Positions 1-13,398 are shown, numbered from the stretch's first letter. The stretch: 64,000 bases of DNA from Bimastos eiseni (GCA_959347315.1 OY365820.1:488617-552616), one strand, 5' to 3'. Notes: generated by a model from the letters alone, not told the origin. Program-made: numbers and translations.

Positions 1-705
1 CTCAATGAAATATTATATTGTTGTATTCGTAGATATTATTATTTTATCGAAGTATAATATTCTATGTCATTGGAATTTATTTCTCGTTTGTATGGGAGGT
101 CAGCCAGTGTAGTTCACGAATTGTGTGGATCACATGATCACGAGGAGTTAAAATCCAATAGACTTTGCAGCATAATGGAGAACAGTGGTAAGATTTTGTA
201 GGGTAGAAGTAGAGAGGCCATAGAGATACAAGCATATGCTGAAGAACTTAGGCAGACAGAAATTGTTTAGACATACATTCAGACCTACGTAGGCATACAC
301 AGGCATATCTAGGCAGACAGATTTAATCTATACGGACCATTTTTATTGCGCCTTTAAAGGATGAGCGGATAATGGGTGGGGTGGTCATGGAAACAGTTGC
401 CAAGAGAATTATGGTTATTCAGATGACTGCTTAAGTCGTTCACGGTCTCAAGTTTAATGTCTTTTAATGTCTTTGTTTATGTATCTTCGCAGGTTTGTGT
501 CCGTCTGTCTCTAAGCATGTCTTTAATCCGTACGTATGCAGCATAAATCGGTATATAATGTACGTATGTATTAGGTCTGTGCCAAACAATTGCTTCGTTT
601 TCGTTCTGGGGCCGAACAGTGATTCAAATAACTGTTCTGTATTCAGCTGAATGTCAGGTACAGTCCTAATATGCATATATTTATATAGATATTTATATAT
701 ATATG

Positions 706-736
<31 letters not shown>

Positions 737-2317
737 ATATATATATATATTTATGTATGCACGTATCTTGTATTAATGTATTTATATATGTGTATGTACC
801 TGTGGATATTGTGCGTGTGATAATTTTATTTAACGAAGGATGCATGACAAGGATGATAAATTCGTTTCTGTGAATATGTCTGTGTATTTATATGTGCGTT
901 TGTGCGTGTGTGTATGTAGGCCCATACATTTCATATATGTACTGTACCTGTGTGTTTGTATGCATGTATCTCTTAAAGTACCTGTGTGTGTGTCTGTAGG
1001 TAGGTATCTTTTAAAGTATCTGTGTGCGTATGTATGTAACTTTGAATGTACCTGTATGTATGTACGAAAGTATCATCAAATGCCCCTGTGTATATGGGTG
1101 CATGTATTCTTGTAAGTCTTACACACCGTTTGTGTGTGTGTGCTATAAGGATCGGTTAGTCAACGCAGGCGTTCGTTCTCTTCTTTTCTCCAGACACTCA
1201 TATTCTCGTCGTCTAATAATGATCTGTGAATCGACGCAGACCATCTGACGTCATAATGCCTTTGTCATTCTGACAGCTGCCTACGGTTGCCATGGCAGCA
1301 GAACGGTTGTCATGGGTGCAGACGTTCCCTTAGGGTCCTCAACGACCATTTCCCGCCGAAAAGGATGCGTTTCATCGACAGATTCTGCTTCTAGACTGGG
1401 TGCGTTCTTCTGACGCATTCTGAATACGTCTTGCTTTTTCTTGATGCATTCTGCTCCTCAGGGTGCGTTTTGTAGGCCCTCCAGTCATTCTATTCTTCTT
1501 GATGTTCCCGTCTTATTGGTGCGATTTGCTGCCGACTTCATTTTTATTGTTGGATGCGTTATACGGATACATTCTTTGGTTTTCTGGTTAGCTAAAAGCT
1601 ACCATCCGGAAACAACAAGCTGTCACGTGACCTCGAAGCCGGAATTTCTTTTGTTCCTGTGATCAGTTGAATTTGTGGTCGACGATTTATTTGGAAGACT
1701 TGATTTCAATTCCGATAGGAAAGAGATAAAGACCGTGGAAGCAAGATTGGATTGATTGCAACAGTTGGCTGTTACTTACTAGATCATAGCGATACATGGT
1801 AACACACATGCGTATACACACACAGTAGACAGAGATACAGAGAGTGACCGTGAGAGAGAGACAGACAGACAGACAGAGACAGACAGACAGACAGACTGAG
1901 AGAGAGACAGATACAGAGTGACAGACATACATACAAAGACAGAGAGAGCCACAGCCAGACAGAGAGAGAGAGAGTGACAGAGACAGACAGACAAATAGAA
2001 AGACAGAGCCAGAAACAGAGACAGAGTAAATATTTTATGGATAACATGGATCAATGCGCATTGTACATTTGAATGAACCGCTCTATGTTGCAGTTGAACC
2101 GTTGTACATTTTAAATGAACCGTTGCACACATTCGAAAACGAATCGGACCGCAGTATTTGATTCGAAACTGATGTCACGATTCGATATAGTTTCAAACCC
2201 AAAATTTTTCGATTTGTGACCCAGTGACACGCTTTGCTGCAATCTGATTGGTTTAACTGTTAGCTGCTCGTGAATTGGTCGTTGATTTGCACGCGATGAC
2301 AGTTTGACTGATGTGCG
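1..2317. other. Non-coding region with simple repeats
   Basis: I see no supportable gene here. There is an AT-dinucleotide tract at about 676-752, a TGTG/TGTATG-rich stretch at about 780-1140, and a GACA/GAGA-rich stretch at about 1805-2030. Open frames in these stretches are made of the repeat unit only. Two diverged copies of a roughly 20-bp GAACCGTTGYA-type unit lie near 2070-2130; the same unit forms a tandem array at about 3790-3980. Confidence 0.7.
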
Positions 2318-2517
2318 NNNNNNNNNNNNNNNNNNNNNNNNNNNNNNNNNNNNNNNNNNNNNNNNNNNNNNNNNNNNNNNNNNNNNNNNNNNNNNNNNNN
2401 NNNNNNNNNNNNNNNNNNNNNNNNNNNNNNNNNNNNNNNNNNNNNNNNNNNNNNNNNNNNNNNNNNNNNNNNNNNNNNNNNNNNNNNNNNNNNNNNNNNN
2501 NNNNNNNNNNNNNNNNN
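2318..2517. other. Assembly gap (200 N)
   Basis: Exactly 200 Ns sit directly against a pure AG microsatellite on the right side. The round length suggests a placeholder for a gap of unknown size, probably caused by the repeat. Confidence 0.97.
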
Positions 2518-2760
<243 letters not shown>

Positions 2761-3251
2761 CAGAGACGAAGACAGAGATTGAAAGAGAGCTAAAGCAAAA
2801 GCTGAGACAAAAATAGAGTGAGACACAGAAGGGTTGAAGGAAACCAAGAGAGAAAGAATCACGCAAACAGCAAAATAACGATGGGAATTGCCAAAATAAT
2901 AATCTACCTCTTTTAAGGATGATGTTCGCTATATATTAGATATTATCGCTATAGAAAATTATGGTTACACATCGAACACGAATCTAAGTGATATAGTCGA
3001 ATAGGAATCGATTGCAAGACATGCCATAAAAGTTTAGACTTAAGAAATAATATTCATTGCGCATAACTTTATGTTTAATATTGATCAATTTGCATCGTAT
3101 GGCATCTAATAGCATATAATATATTGCCACAATCGCTGCTTGTTATGAATCGTTATGAAATGTGTTTAATTAGACAGATAGACAGACAGGCAGACGAACG
3201 TACAGACGGATAGACTGTAAATAAGAGGCGCTGTTCAAATCTGTGTATGCG

Positions 3252-3258
3252 AGATAGG

Positions 3259-3296
<38 letters not shown>

Positions 3297-3672
3297 GACA
3301 GAGACAGAGACAGAGACAGACAGACAGACAGAGACAGAGACAGGGACAGACAGACAGAGACAGGGACAGACAGACAGACAGAGACAGGGACAGACAGACA
3401 GACAGAGACAGAGACAGAGACAGGGACAGACAGACAGACAGACAGAGACAGGGACAGACAGACAGACAGAGACAGAGACAGGGACAGACAGACAGACAGA
3501 CAGAGACAGAGACAGAGACAGAGACAGACAGACAGACAGAGACAGAGACAGGGACAGACAGACAGAGACAGAGACAGAGACAGACAGACAGAGACAGGGA
3601 CAGACAGACAGAGACAGAGACAGGGCAGACAGACAGACAGACAGACAGAGAGAGAGAGAGCGAGAGAGACAG
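3252..3672. repeat. GACA/GAGACA/GGGACA composite minisatellite
   Basis: About 420 bp are built from only three words: GACA, GAGACA and GGGACA. They are arranged in a higher-order pattern, with runs of GACAGACAGACA closed by GAGACAGGGACA, repeating roughly every 25-45 bp. The long open frames on both strands are repeat translations. Confidence 0.93.
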
Positions 3673-3787
3673 AGAAACACACAGGTAGACATATAGATAG
3701 ACAGACAAGCAGAGATGGAGACGGATACAGAGACAGACAGAGAGAAAGAGAGATTGATATATAGATAAAGATAGGGAGACTAATTGA

Positions 3788-3982
3788 ACCGTTGTACGCT
3801 TCAACCATTTAATATTGATGTTGAACCGTTTTCCATTCAATCAGAACCGTTGCATATTTAAATGAATTGTTGCATACTTAAATGAATTGTTGCATATTTA
3901 AATGAATTGTTGCATATTTAAATGAATTGTTCATGCTGGAGGTGAACAGTTGCAAATTTAATTTGAACAGTTGCATGTATTA
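3788..3982. repeat. 20-bp tandem repeat (GTTGCATATTTAAATGAATT unit)
   Basis: Four to five clear copies of a 20-bp unit lie at about 3850-3930. More diverged copies, of GAACCGTTGYA and GAACAGTTGCA type, lie on both sides. The same unit occurs before the microsatellite block at about 2070-2130. Confidence 0.8.
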
Positions 3983-4408
3983 CTTATGTGGCGTTGTTCT
4001 TAAATGTAACTCTGTTATTAAACTACAAATTGCAATTACAAGATTCGAGTTAATACAGCTGCTAGGGTTTAGCTGTCGGTAGACTACCCTTGCAAGGCGT
4101 CAATCATGTTATGCATCTGATTTAGCGATAGAAAGGTTAGCCAACATTGTGGGGAAATTTGTGGGGAAATGGGTATCGAATTTGGTTTCTTAGCCCGGCG
4201 CCTTAGTGATTTGTGTATCTTCTCAGATTAGTTGGAAATATAATTGACTGGTTTTGGATATAAGTTCCTCGATACTGGATCTATGGTCTCGTGTTCTGTT
4301 CTAATCCTACATGTTAATTGTTAATTGCTTGCTTACTCTTTTCTCTCACAACTCTGGACACGTCTCTTTTGTAATTGCTTGGTCCGACAGTTTCGTGATT
4401 GCTTAATC

Positions 4409-5180
4409 CAGCGTTTCCCATTCTCTTTTGACCGCGGAACCCTTTTGACCTCTAATTTTTTTGGCGGAACCCCGGTCCAAAACTAAGCACTGTTCCGGTT
4501 TTGCAAACGTTTTAGAATGCAGACAATATAGATTTAGGCCTAGATTAGATTAATAACAACACAAAAAAACGATGACAAAGACACATAAATTCTCTTCATA
4601 TAAACTTATAGGCCTTCACAGATGTTATGAAAAAGCATCCTATAGGCCTACGCATAATGTGAAATTTGCAGTTTAGGTGACTCACTCTCGTCCGTATCGG
4701 CCTAATACGTACGATATAATTTCCGTAATTTAAGCTCTATCTTAATTAGAAGGCAGGTTGATTAATATATATATAATATATATATATATAATATATATAT
4801 ATAATATATGTTTTAACTACAGTACAAGCTTGATTGATGAAATGATGTTAACTAGAAGGTTAATTAATGAAAAGAATTGATGAAAAAGTGCCATTTAATT
4901 GGAAGCGGAAATGATGATGAGATTTTTAACTGGAAGGTGGAGTTCTGCCTAAGTAGAAGCGCGAATCGTGAAAAGATTTTTTTTAGACTGGAAGCGGGAT
5001 TATGAAAAGAATCATGCAATCCAGTAAGGCGAAAATGCGTCAAATATACTGCAAGTCCGCCTGAAAAATTGGTATAATTTATTTGAAATTGTTTCAAGCT
5101 TGTTGAATGCTTTCCGCGGAACCCCTGTCTTCGCCTTACGGAACCCTTGGGTTCCGCGGAACACAGTTTGGGAAACGCTG
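4409..5180. mobile_element. Non-autonomous hAT-type DNA transposon (772 bp)
   Basis: The element starts CAGCGTTTCCCA and ends with the inverse, TGGGAAACGCTG minus one base of match. Subterminal GCGGAACCC words also occur in inverted orientation at both ends. It is flanked by a perfect 8-bp direct repeat, GCTTAATC, at 4401-4408 and 5181-5188. An 8-bp duplication with CAG(C/T)GTTTCCCA-like ends is the hallmark of the hAT superfamily. There is no transposase frame inside; the interior is AT-rich with a TATATAATATA tract at about 4760-4810. The perfect duplication suggests a fairly recent insertion. Confidence 0.92.
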
Positions 5181-5189
5181 GCTTAATCA

Positions 5190-6530
5190 TTGATTGTTCT
5201 TATTTTGATTTTCTCCTCAGAGCGTTTGCAACGGTTAAATAAAGAATATACTCAATAAGTTAGATCAAGAGTATCGTGTTGAATGTTGTCTTGGTATCGG
5301 GTTACTAAAGTACACCAGATTAAGCATAATATTTTTTGCTGCAACTTGATGTATATTGTGTCAACATTTAACGATTTGAAGGTGTCCAAAACAAACGCAT
5401 ATTATCTACAGGCGTCTTGCGGCTGTGAGATGGCTGCTTAATCGTCGACGTCCTTTACAGACTTAATTAAGTCGATTTATGGAGCGACCACTGCGATCAT
5501 TGTGAAGCAATTATGTAGATTGAGAGAGAAATCATCTTCGCCTTGTTTTTTCTTTGGCCGCGAAAGGAAAACGCAGAAGAATGGTCTTCTATTATGGTAA
5601 GATCTGTTCGTTAATCACTGCACACCTCTTTTAAAAGATAATAATGCACTCTATAAGCATGCCAGAAAAATTATTGTCGATGGCAACGGCCACTGCTGTC
5701 ATAAGCTGTCGTTAAACCCCGGATCCAGCCATCATACGATGAACACAACTCCGCCACCGGTAATACTCCGTCAGTGCCAGTCCCAAGCCTGGATAAAGGA
5801 GGAGGGCAACGCTAATGGTCTTTTTTACCACATAGTGTCGTTAAACTACAACCAACCTACGCTGAACACATTAATTAAGCCGTAGGTGCTGTAATATGCC
5901 AAGCAAATTTTTGTCGACGGCAACGGCCTCTGTTGTCATAAGCTGTCGTTAAACCCTGGATCCATCCTACGCTGAACTCTCAATAAACTACACCGTGTCT
6001 CAAAATAAACCAAGCAAAATTGTTATTGTCAGAACTTCGTCAAATTTCCACCAATTTTAATACCTTTGGGTATGTAGATGGCATGATAGCTGAAGTTTTA
6101 TGCTGTATATAAATTTTCCACATCACCTGACTCATATAACCACACTTCGTTGTTAGACACAGATGTGATAATTTTTATATAATGCTTAAATTTTATTACT
6201 TGCAACAAACTATCTGACAACTGAATTAGCACGCAGCAAACTAAAATATGGTTTATCTAGCGAAGTTTTTAATTGTTACGACAGATCTGCTTAAGAGTGC
6301 TAGAATTAGTGCTCGAGATGTGTCAAGCTTACACGGACACAAGCGCTTAGACGGCGTCGCCACTGGCCGATTGATATACTCAATTAACGGATGAACACTT
6401 AGAATAGAAAAGAATTTCCTGTTTCTGTTACAACGATCTAATTATTCACAACTGTACGACCAAAACGATAATAGTTGTTTATCAAACAAGCGTAATGCTT
6501 CGATGATTAATTTTAACAAATCGTTGCAGC
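5190..6530. other. Non-coding, dispersed repeat fragments
   Basis: No gene recognised. The stretch holds copies of two dispersed repeat families, both ending in the word GTCGTTAAAC: family A at about 5659-5735 and 5893-5970, and family B at about 5774-5852. Confidence 0.6.
5893..5970 (+). repeat. Dispersed repeat family A (representative copy)
   Basis: This roughly 75-bp module runs from GCCAAGCAAATTTTTGTCGA through TGTCATAAGCTGTCGTTAAA to a CCTGGATCCATCC end. Other plus-strand copies lie at about 5659-5735, 12054-12125, 15418-15492, 23185-23227 (partial) and 25470-25547. A minus-strand copy lies at about 33815-33890. It looks like the conserved 3' end of a retroposon family; I cannot name the family. 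Confidence 0.75.
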
Positions 6531-7287
6531 GAACAAAGAAAGAAAACGGCACTTGAGCTGGTTTCGACACCTTTAAAACATTTTAACCTATTATTACATA
6601 AGCATAAGAAACGCTACGTAAAACTATTCTTGCTTAGACACCAGCTAAATACTATTGAATGAACCTATATAAGCACATATAAATCAGTCATCATTGCTTA
6701 ACATTAGTTTGTGTGCACATTGTATGTAAATATATACATTTATTCAATATGTATGTATACATATGAAGGAATAAAATTTAATAATAATTTATATGTTATG
6801 AAATATCTACAACAACCATATGCTGAATATTGCGGTCTTAGCAACCAGTCATGCAGAAATGGAATCAATAACAACACAAAAGTAAGAAAGAAAACAGAAA
6901 GACTAAAGAAAGAAACAGAAAGACTAAAGAAAGAAAGACAATATAAAGATAAAGGATTAAAACTATTTACGAAATTGATCTGAAATGTAACAAATTCTGA
7001 AGACGTCAACAGCCTGTGTCGCTATAAGAAGTCGTTAAACTGTTGAATAATAATAACATCATTGTTACCCTGCTTGTCATGCTGACATAGAATACTGAAT
7101 ATTGTCTGTATATAATAATAAAATTAATATTGCCAGTGGGTTATCGAATGTGGCCATCAAAAGAACCTTTATGGTAAAAAATAAAGCAGACGGAAAAAAA
7201 GAACCGATGCGGTCAAAAAAGCGCATTCAGGTCAAAAACAAGAAGAGCACATGACTAATATATACATATATATATGAATATATATAT

Positions 7288-7336
7288 AACATTGAGATAA
7301 ATCACATATATATATATATGATTTATCTCAATGTTA
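7288..7336. repeat. AT-core hairpin (inverted repeat)
   Basis: The arm AACATTGAGATAAATCA is followed by CATATATATATATATG and then the exact inverse arm TGATTTATCTCAATGTT, less the shared base. The whole forms a near-perfect cruciform or hairpin. It may be a small foldback element or a rearranged AT microsatellite. Confidence 0.75.
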
Positions 7337-8954
7337 TGAAAGATCTACAACAAACGACACGGAAATACTGTCATTTCAACAACCTTCCAAAAACGGAATC
7401 AATAATAAGAAAACAGAAAGAAAACATATTACAAACGTTGTATGAAATACGAACTGAAATACTTCAATAACCTTAAAACGTCAACAGTCTATAGTAGCTA
7501 TAAGTTGTCATTAAACTTTTCAATAATAATAATAATAAAATACAGTCAGTGTGCTGAGAATTGACTCATTGCTCGCAAACTAACACACGATATCGTTTCA
7601 ACAGCTAATAAAAACTATTATCTTAAAGCTTTTATTTTGGAACACCTTTAAAATGCTCAAGATCAATGTTATTAAAAAATGGATTCTACTAACTAACTAA
7701 TGACGCATACCATGGCCTGCAAAAGCGAACTCACAAAATAACGATCAACAGAGAGTGATACAAACGGGGACAGGTACAGAGAGACAGATGAAGGTTGACA
7801 CAGACACAGAACAACAGGGACTCGATCCGCTTCAAGTGATGACAAGAAAAACGTTTCATCCGCAACTGATACCACTCCTTAGTCAGTCCTTTTGTTTCCG
7901 TCCATCCGTGTTTATATCTGTGTATGTCGGTCTATCTATCTGCTTGTCTGTTTCCTTGTCTATCTCTGTCTTTGTCTGTCCCTTATCATGTCTGCGTGTT
8001 GCCGAACCTATAAAGACGAAATCTCATTTCTAATCTTTGACCCATTAATTAACTGAAGCCACAGCACTATTGACCAAAGGAGGATGACGCTGTCTATGAA
8101 ACACTATTACCATCTCTTCTGATATTAAAGGTGTCGAGTCTCAGCCGTGCGTACGTGTACGACCTCTGTAGCCGAGTCTTTTAGTCTCGGTGGACGGCGG
8201 CTGACGGCGCCACTGGAGTCAACTATACCAATAGTCACGGGGGGGGGGCTATTCAATCTACCGACCAACACACTACGAATGCTCTCTCCACGTCCTTCTT
8301 ATGCCTCGACGAATATCAAGACGTGGGATAATTCTTGTTTACAATCTGTTACAACCAATACAGAACGGTTACCAATTGGTTTGAATGGACCGCTAAACAC
8401 CTTTAAAACGTTGTCAGCCAATGCCATAATAATTATTAAGGTATACACATAAATGGCCATTGAGTGCCCAAAAAATAGGCTAAAATAAACATCAGCGCTA
8501 CTTGCAGTGCGGCAGTGTCAGTCCCAAGAATGGCTAAAGGAGGAGGGTGACACCATTGATCCTTGTTATCAAAGAGCGTCGTTAAACTGCATTTACGACC
8601 AGGCACAAACTCTGGGATTTGGCTAATCATTCATTTGAGCGTTGGACCTGTGACTGTGTAGAGAGACCTTAAACATATCATTCACTCATCATAATTATTG
8701 CTCTATTGATGTGTCACGTGATCGTGTTTCTACTTTTAAAGGATTGCAATCGCTCTAAGCAATGCACCTGCATCTGATGCAGGTACGAATAGCTTAACAG
8801 GCGACGAATAACCACTCTCTGTGTATTCTTCAGTCCGTCTATCTGTCTGTTTGCCTGTCTGTCTTGGTTTTCAACTACATCCTGGGCTCATCGTCCATCG
8901 ACTATTTTTCAATTTATCTGTCTATCTGTATGGCTGTCTATCGTGAAATGTAAT

Positions 8955-9030
8955 GTAATGTAACTCTTCTAAAATTTCTCAGCGCCCCCAAAAGCCACGT
9001 CAGGGAGATCAGCTTAAACACTGGCGCTAT
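8955..9030. repeat. Dispersed repeat family D (CTCAGCGCCCMCAAAAGCCACG)
   Basis: AATGTAATGTAA is followed by a TTTCTCAGCGCCCCCAAAAG core and a GGGAGATCAGCTTA word. A closely similar copy lies at about 14830-14920 (plus). An inverse copy at about 42475-42530 contains GGTGAATAAGCTGGTCTCCA. I read this as a SINE- or LINE-end family of unknown class. Confidence 0.7.
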
Positions 9031-11089
9031 ACTAAATCGAGTCCGCAATAGCCAATCCTCTCGTTTCTTTGCGATGCCAGTTTGTAATCTGGGGGAGGAG
9101 TGGTCAAGCTGAATGTTCGTCTTTTATGTCGTGAACTTCTCTGTTACTCGATTAATTCAATAACTGAATCCACTACGAAATAGTTGAACTCGTTTTGTCT
9201 TCGTAGCATGAAACATCAGTGAAGCATTAAGTAGGCCTATCGGTTGAATGAACATCCATCTCACAATTGATAACTTACATCTGATCACATACCATTCAAC
9301 AGTTCAGTTCTATTGAGTCGACGATTCGTGTTTAAATCCACGATTGGCTTGGACTGAGGAGATGGCTAGTGGAAAAGTCTTTTCACGGAGAACTAAACGA
9401 ATTTAAACTCATTGATCATACCAGATGTTTATAAAGTGAGCTGCTTTTCAACACCTCTGAAACGGTTTGGACAATTGCTTTATAAACATCACTATAAATA
9501 AACACATATAAAGTCGATGGTATCTCCTAGGCGATCTTCAATACGCGCTAACTGACAAGCAGGATGGTTTAAGGCAAGAGCTAACAGTTACAAGTAATTC
9601 GATGCAGCGTGTTGTGTAGACATCTTTAAAAAGTTCACAGCTAATGCTACATATGAATTATAATGCTTCGCAACTTAACATATTACGCAACTTGAACATA
9701 AAACACCGACATTGCTTGCAGCCCAGAAGTGCCAGTCCCATGACTAGGTAAACTAGGAGAGCGACGCTAATGATCTTTGTCATCACACAGTGTTGTTAAA
9801 CTGCAACTATTCAACCACCAACTTATATAAACATCCTCAGTGCATGTCAAAAGGACAAAATGATGAACGACAAAGAGCGATGCAAATGAACAGACAGAGA
9901 CAGAGACAGACAGACGGACGGAGCCAAACACATAATACCAAGAATTCGATCCGTTTCAAGTAACAGCGTGAAAAGCGATCCAGGCGCGACAGTACTACAT
10001 CCTGGGCTTATTGTTCATTTACCCTTCGGTCATCCCATCTGACTGTCAGTCGTGATTTCTCCTGTGGCCTCAGCCTCTTGTGGCTTAATTGGAGTTGAAC
10101 TCGTTTTGTCCTCATAACATTCTGCAATCGAGATCTCCTCATCTGTGGATTCTTATTACATGCACTGAGCATGAACTATTTGGAGTGGAATGAGAAAGGG
10201 GTTCGTCTAAAAGTCTTTCTTCTACGGACTGCACAAATTTTATACTAGTGATTATAACAGTGTAACGTATGTTAGTTGCGCTGCCTTCCGACACCTCCAA
10301 AATATTTAAGCCAATTACTACTTAAGCCATGAGGCACGCAACGGCATAGCGATGACATTAACAAAATATAAAACGCAATCATATAAATATGTATATATAT
10401 ATAATATATATGTATATGTATATGTATATATATATAATATATATGTATATATATATAATATATATGTATATGTATATATACCTAATCATAGAACAAACAC
10501 CAAAGGTCCGAAACTGCTGCCTATCTGCCTGTTTGTCTGTATGTCTGATTGTCTACCCATCTGCCTGCCTGCATGCTAGACTGTCTGTCTATCTGTCTGG
10601 CTGCCTGTCTGTCCGCCCGTCATGTTATTTTCATGCGACCTGAGCTCATAGCTCACGTGATTCGATTAATTCAATTACTAAATCCATTAGGAAGGAGTGG
10701 AACTCGCGTTGTGATCCAACCCGTGGACAACTCTGGTTCGTAGCATTAAACATCATTGAGACACTAATTATCCGTTGAATGAACGTCCATCTCACAACAC
10801 CTGATCTCACCATTCAACAATGGAGAACTCATGATCGTGTAAAAGCAACGAATGGACTGGACGGAGAATAGGGTTCGTGAAAAAGTCTTTCCTCAAGAAA
10901 CCAAAAGAATTTAAAACTATACATTATACCAGACAAATAGCATTCGTTTGTTGCGTGCCTTTCGACACCTCTAAAACAATTAAGCCAAATGCTACATAAG
11001 CATTAACCACAGTTTGTGAAACCTTTTTTAGACACCCTTGAAACGCAGTCAATTAATTCTATATATAAACATTTAGAAATAAAATATTC

Positions 11090-11258
11090 GCTGCGATTCT
11101 ATTTGCGTGTGAAACAATGAACATTAGTTTAAAGTTCAGACAGTTTCGAATTATATCTTTTGGACGCTATGAATTTGTTGTCACTCTACTTATATGTTTC
11201 AAATTGTCGTCAACGAACATTGACGTCATACGACGACGTTAATTTGTGGAATAATAAT
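11090..11258 (+). repeat. Dispersed repeat family C (representative copy)
   Basis: This block runs from AACAATGAACATTAGTTTAA through TTCAAATTGTCGTCAACGAA to a GACGACGTTAATTTGTGG end followed by AATAATAAT. A minus-strand copy lies at about 17755-17920 and a plus-strand copy at about 23640-23805. A partial 3' end lies at about 22755-22785. The (AAT)n tail fits a retroposon 3' end. Confidence 0.75.
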
Positions 11259-11830
11259 ATAACATTCACTGCTCTAAAAAACAACTTCACTGATCTCTCA
11301 CTGACACACGGCATCTTTTCAGCATCAAAAATATCTTAAAGCGTTCATTTTGAACACCATTAAAATGCTTTTAACAAATGGTATGTATACTATAAAGGCA
11401 GACACGATATGGATAATTGATATGCGTTCTCACACAGAAACTGATACAATGTCTCTGTCAGTACTCAGGCAGTCAGGCAGTGCCAGTCCCAAGTCAAGAT
11501 ACAAGAGGATGGCGACGATAATGTTCTTTGTTATCACACAGCCTCATTAAACAGAAACTACAGCAATTGAGGTAATAAAATTCCTCCAGGCATAATTATT
11601 TCACTGAATTAATGAATCCATCAATCAATCAGTCAATCAATCGATAAATTCAATAAAAAAAACGACTTGACAAAGCGACCCTTCACGAGACTCACTCGGA
11701 GTCTCTCAAATCTCCAATCTATTGTTCTACTTCCTCCCAACTGCTTATCTTCCTGACTATGGGCAAGGAATGCGGCGCCTATGAACTGAAGGGTTCAATT
11801 TAGACATCTTTTAATCTGTCATTTCTACGG

Positions 11831-11977
11831 AGCCCCTAAAGGGACATGAAAGAAGAATATTTTATCTCGTGCGCACGAGATACAAACTCGTTCCCACGAC
11901 TTACTAAGTTTTGCACACGAGTTGTTATCTCGTGCACACGAGATAAAATATTCTTTTTTCATGTCCCTTTAGGGGCT
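11831..11977. mobile_element. Palindromic foldback MITE (147 bp)
   Basis: The whole 147 bp is one long inverted repeat. It begins AGCCCCTAAAGGGACATGAA and ends with the exact inverse of those bases. The arms continue through AAGAATATTTTATCTCGTG to a short centre near 11904, with only a few mismatches over about 65 bp per arm. The sub-arm TCTCGTGYRCACGAGAT is itself palindromic. No obvious target-site duplication larger than 2-3 bp is visible. The superfamily is not determinable from the ends alone. Confidence 0.85.
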
Positions 11978-13069
11978 ACTTAATTAAGTCTCCTGAAAGT
12001 TAATCGGTACCTCGCATAGTGACCGTCTGCCAAAAAAGAGTGAAAGTGCTGTGATATGCCAAGCAAATTTATGTTAACGGCAATGGTCTTCGCTGTTAAA
12101 AGATGTCGCTAAACTCGGTATCCAACTAATCATAGTAATACCTTTACTCCTCCCTGATGGTGCCAGTCCCAAGCCAGGATAAAAGAGGAGGGCGATGCCA
12201 ATGATCCTTGCGTTCTGACATTGTCGTTTATTAAACCTAAACGACAATTACCATTGGTATTGTATATATCCTTGTTGCCACTTGTAGCTTGAAGGTGGTT
12301 TATGAAATATTGATGAATAATCGCTATAAACTTTGAAAGAAGACTAAGAATAATCGCGATTATAATTGTCTGTTCTGCTGCGAACGGGACTCACGTGAGT
12401 CCCACGTAACTAGTAGTTGTCATTATACTGAAGCTACCACCACATACCTTAAAAATGCTTACACACCCATGAAAAACAATTAAGTAGATTTATGTATAAG
12501 CATCTACTCCTTGAAGAAATGTCAGTCTAATTGCTCGCAAATTAACACAGCCAATAAACAACCAATAATTTATTCATTACAGGTTCAATAAATATAGACA
12601 CCTTTAAAAAGCGCTTAACTAGTTACATAAAGAAATGGATAATACGCAATGTTAAATAATGACTATAGAGTTCTACACCAAAAGTGCAACAGTGAAAAAA
12701 TAGCGAACAACGGAGAGTGATACAAGTGAACAGACAGCAACGCATAGAGAGAGAAAGACGGAGAGTGACAAGGCAAAGAACGTTAGAAATCCGATTCATC
12801 TCTAACAATAACAAGAAAACAGTCTCATCCACATCAGTAGAGCTTGTTTCCGTCTGTCCGTGCCTATATCATCGTGTCTCTTTGTCTATCTGCCTGTCTG
12901 TTTGCTTGTATGCCTGTGTGTCCGTTTGTATGTCTGCGTTTTCTCGAACATACGAAAGACGAAATCTCATTTCTAATCGTTGACCCATGACCAACTGAAG
13001 CCACGGCATAACTGACCAGACGAATGACACTGTTTATGATACACTCCTATAGTTTACTAAGGGTCACAA

Positions 13070-13390
13070 TTGGGCGATGTAATATATGGCTTAGTAAACG
13101 ATGCGAAGGGGGAAAGGAATGATCAGAGCCTTTCAATTTAGACACCAATTCATTCCAGATCCGCTTCTTTCTGTTCTTCTGTCGCCTTTGATTCGGTCAA
13201 TTCTTGGATCATCAGCAACACAATGAAAATATTACGTGGAGACTATGTTCGCCTTGCATTGATTTATTTGGCGCCTCTTTCCATCCATCCATCCAGCTAT
13301 CCGTCCGTCTATCCATACACCTATCAGTGCGTGTGGCAGTTCGTCTGATATATGTTTCTCTAAAGCCTTTGACCGGATCAATAGGAAAGC
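13070..13390. other. Non-coding spacer
   Basis: No coding signal that I trust. It includes a short CCATCCATCC/CCGTCC-rich stretch at about 13280-13320. Confidence 0.5.
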
Positions 13391-13398
13391 GAGAAGGT

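Larger units (their letters stand above)
6540..13060. repeat. Composite dispersed-repeat territory
   Basis: Much of this stretch is made of diverged copies of the same blocks. A block of about 430 bp at 7620-8060, which includes a CTGTCTGT-rich core and the word GACGAAATCTCATTTCTAAT, recurs at 12590-13010. A block at about 9150-9500 recurs at about 10660-11010, with a shortened copy at about 10075-10335. A block at about 6795-7060 recurs at about 7330-7545, both ending GTCRTTAAACT followed by AATAATAAT. Each block tends to begin with a GACACCTTTAAAA-like word. No coding sequence is visible. Confidence 0.7.

Noticed and set aside
3153..3840. 200-codon frames on the minus strand and a 149-codon frame on the plus strand
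   Set aside because: All are translations of the GACA/GAGACA minisatellite; several frames are open at once because the repeat has no stop codon.
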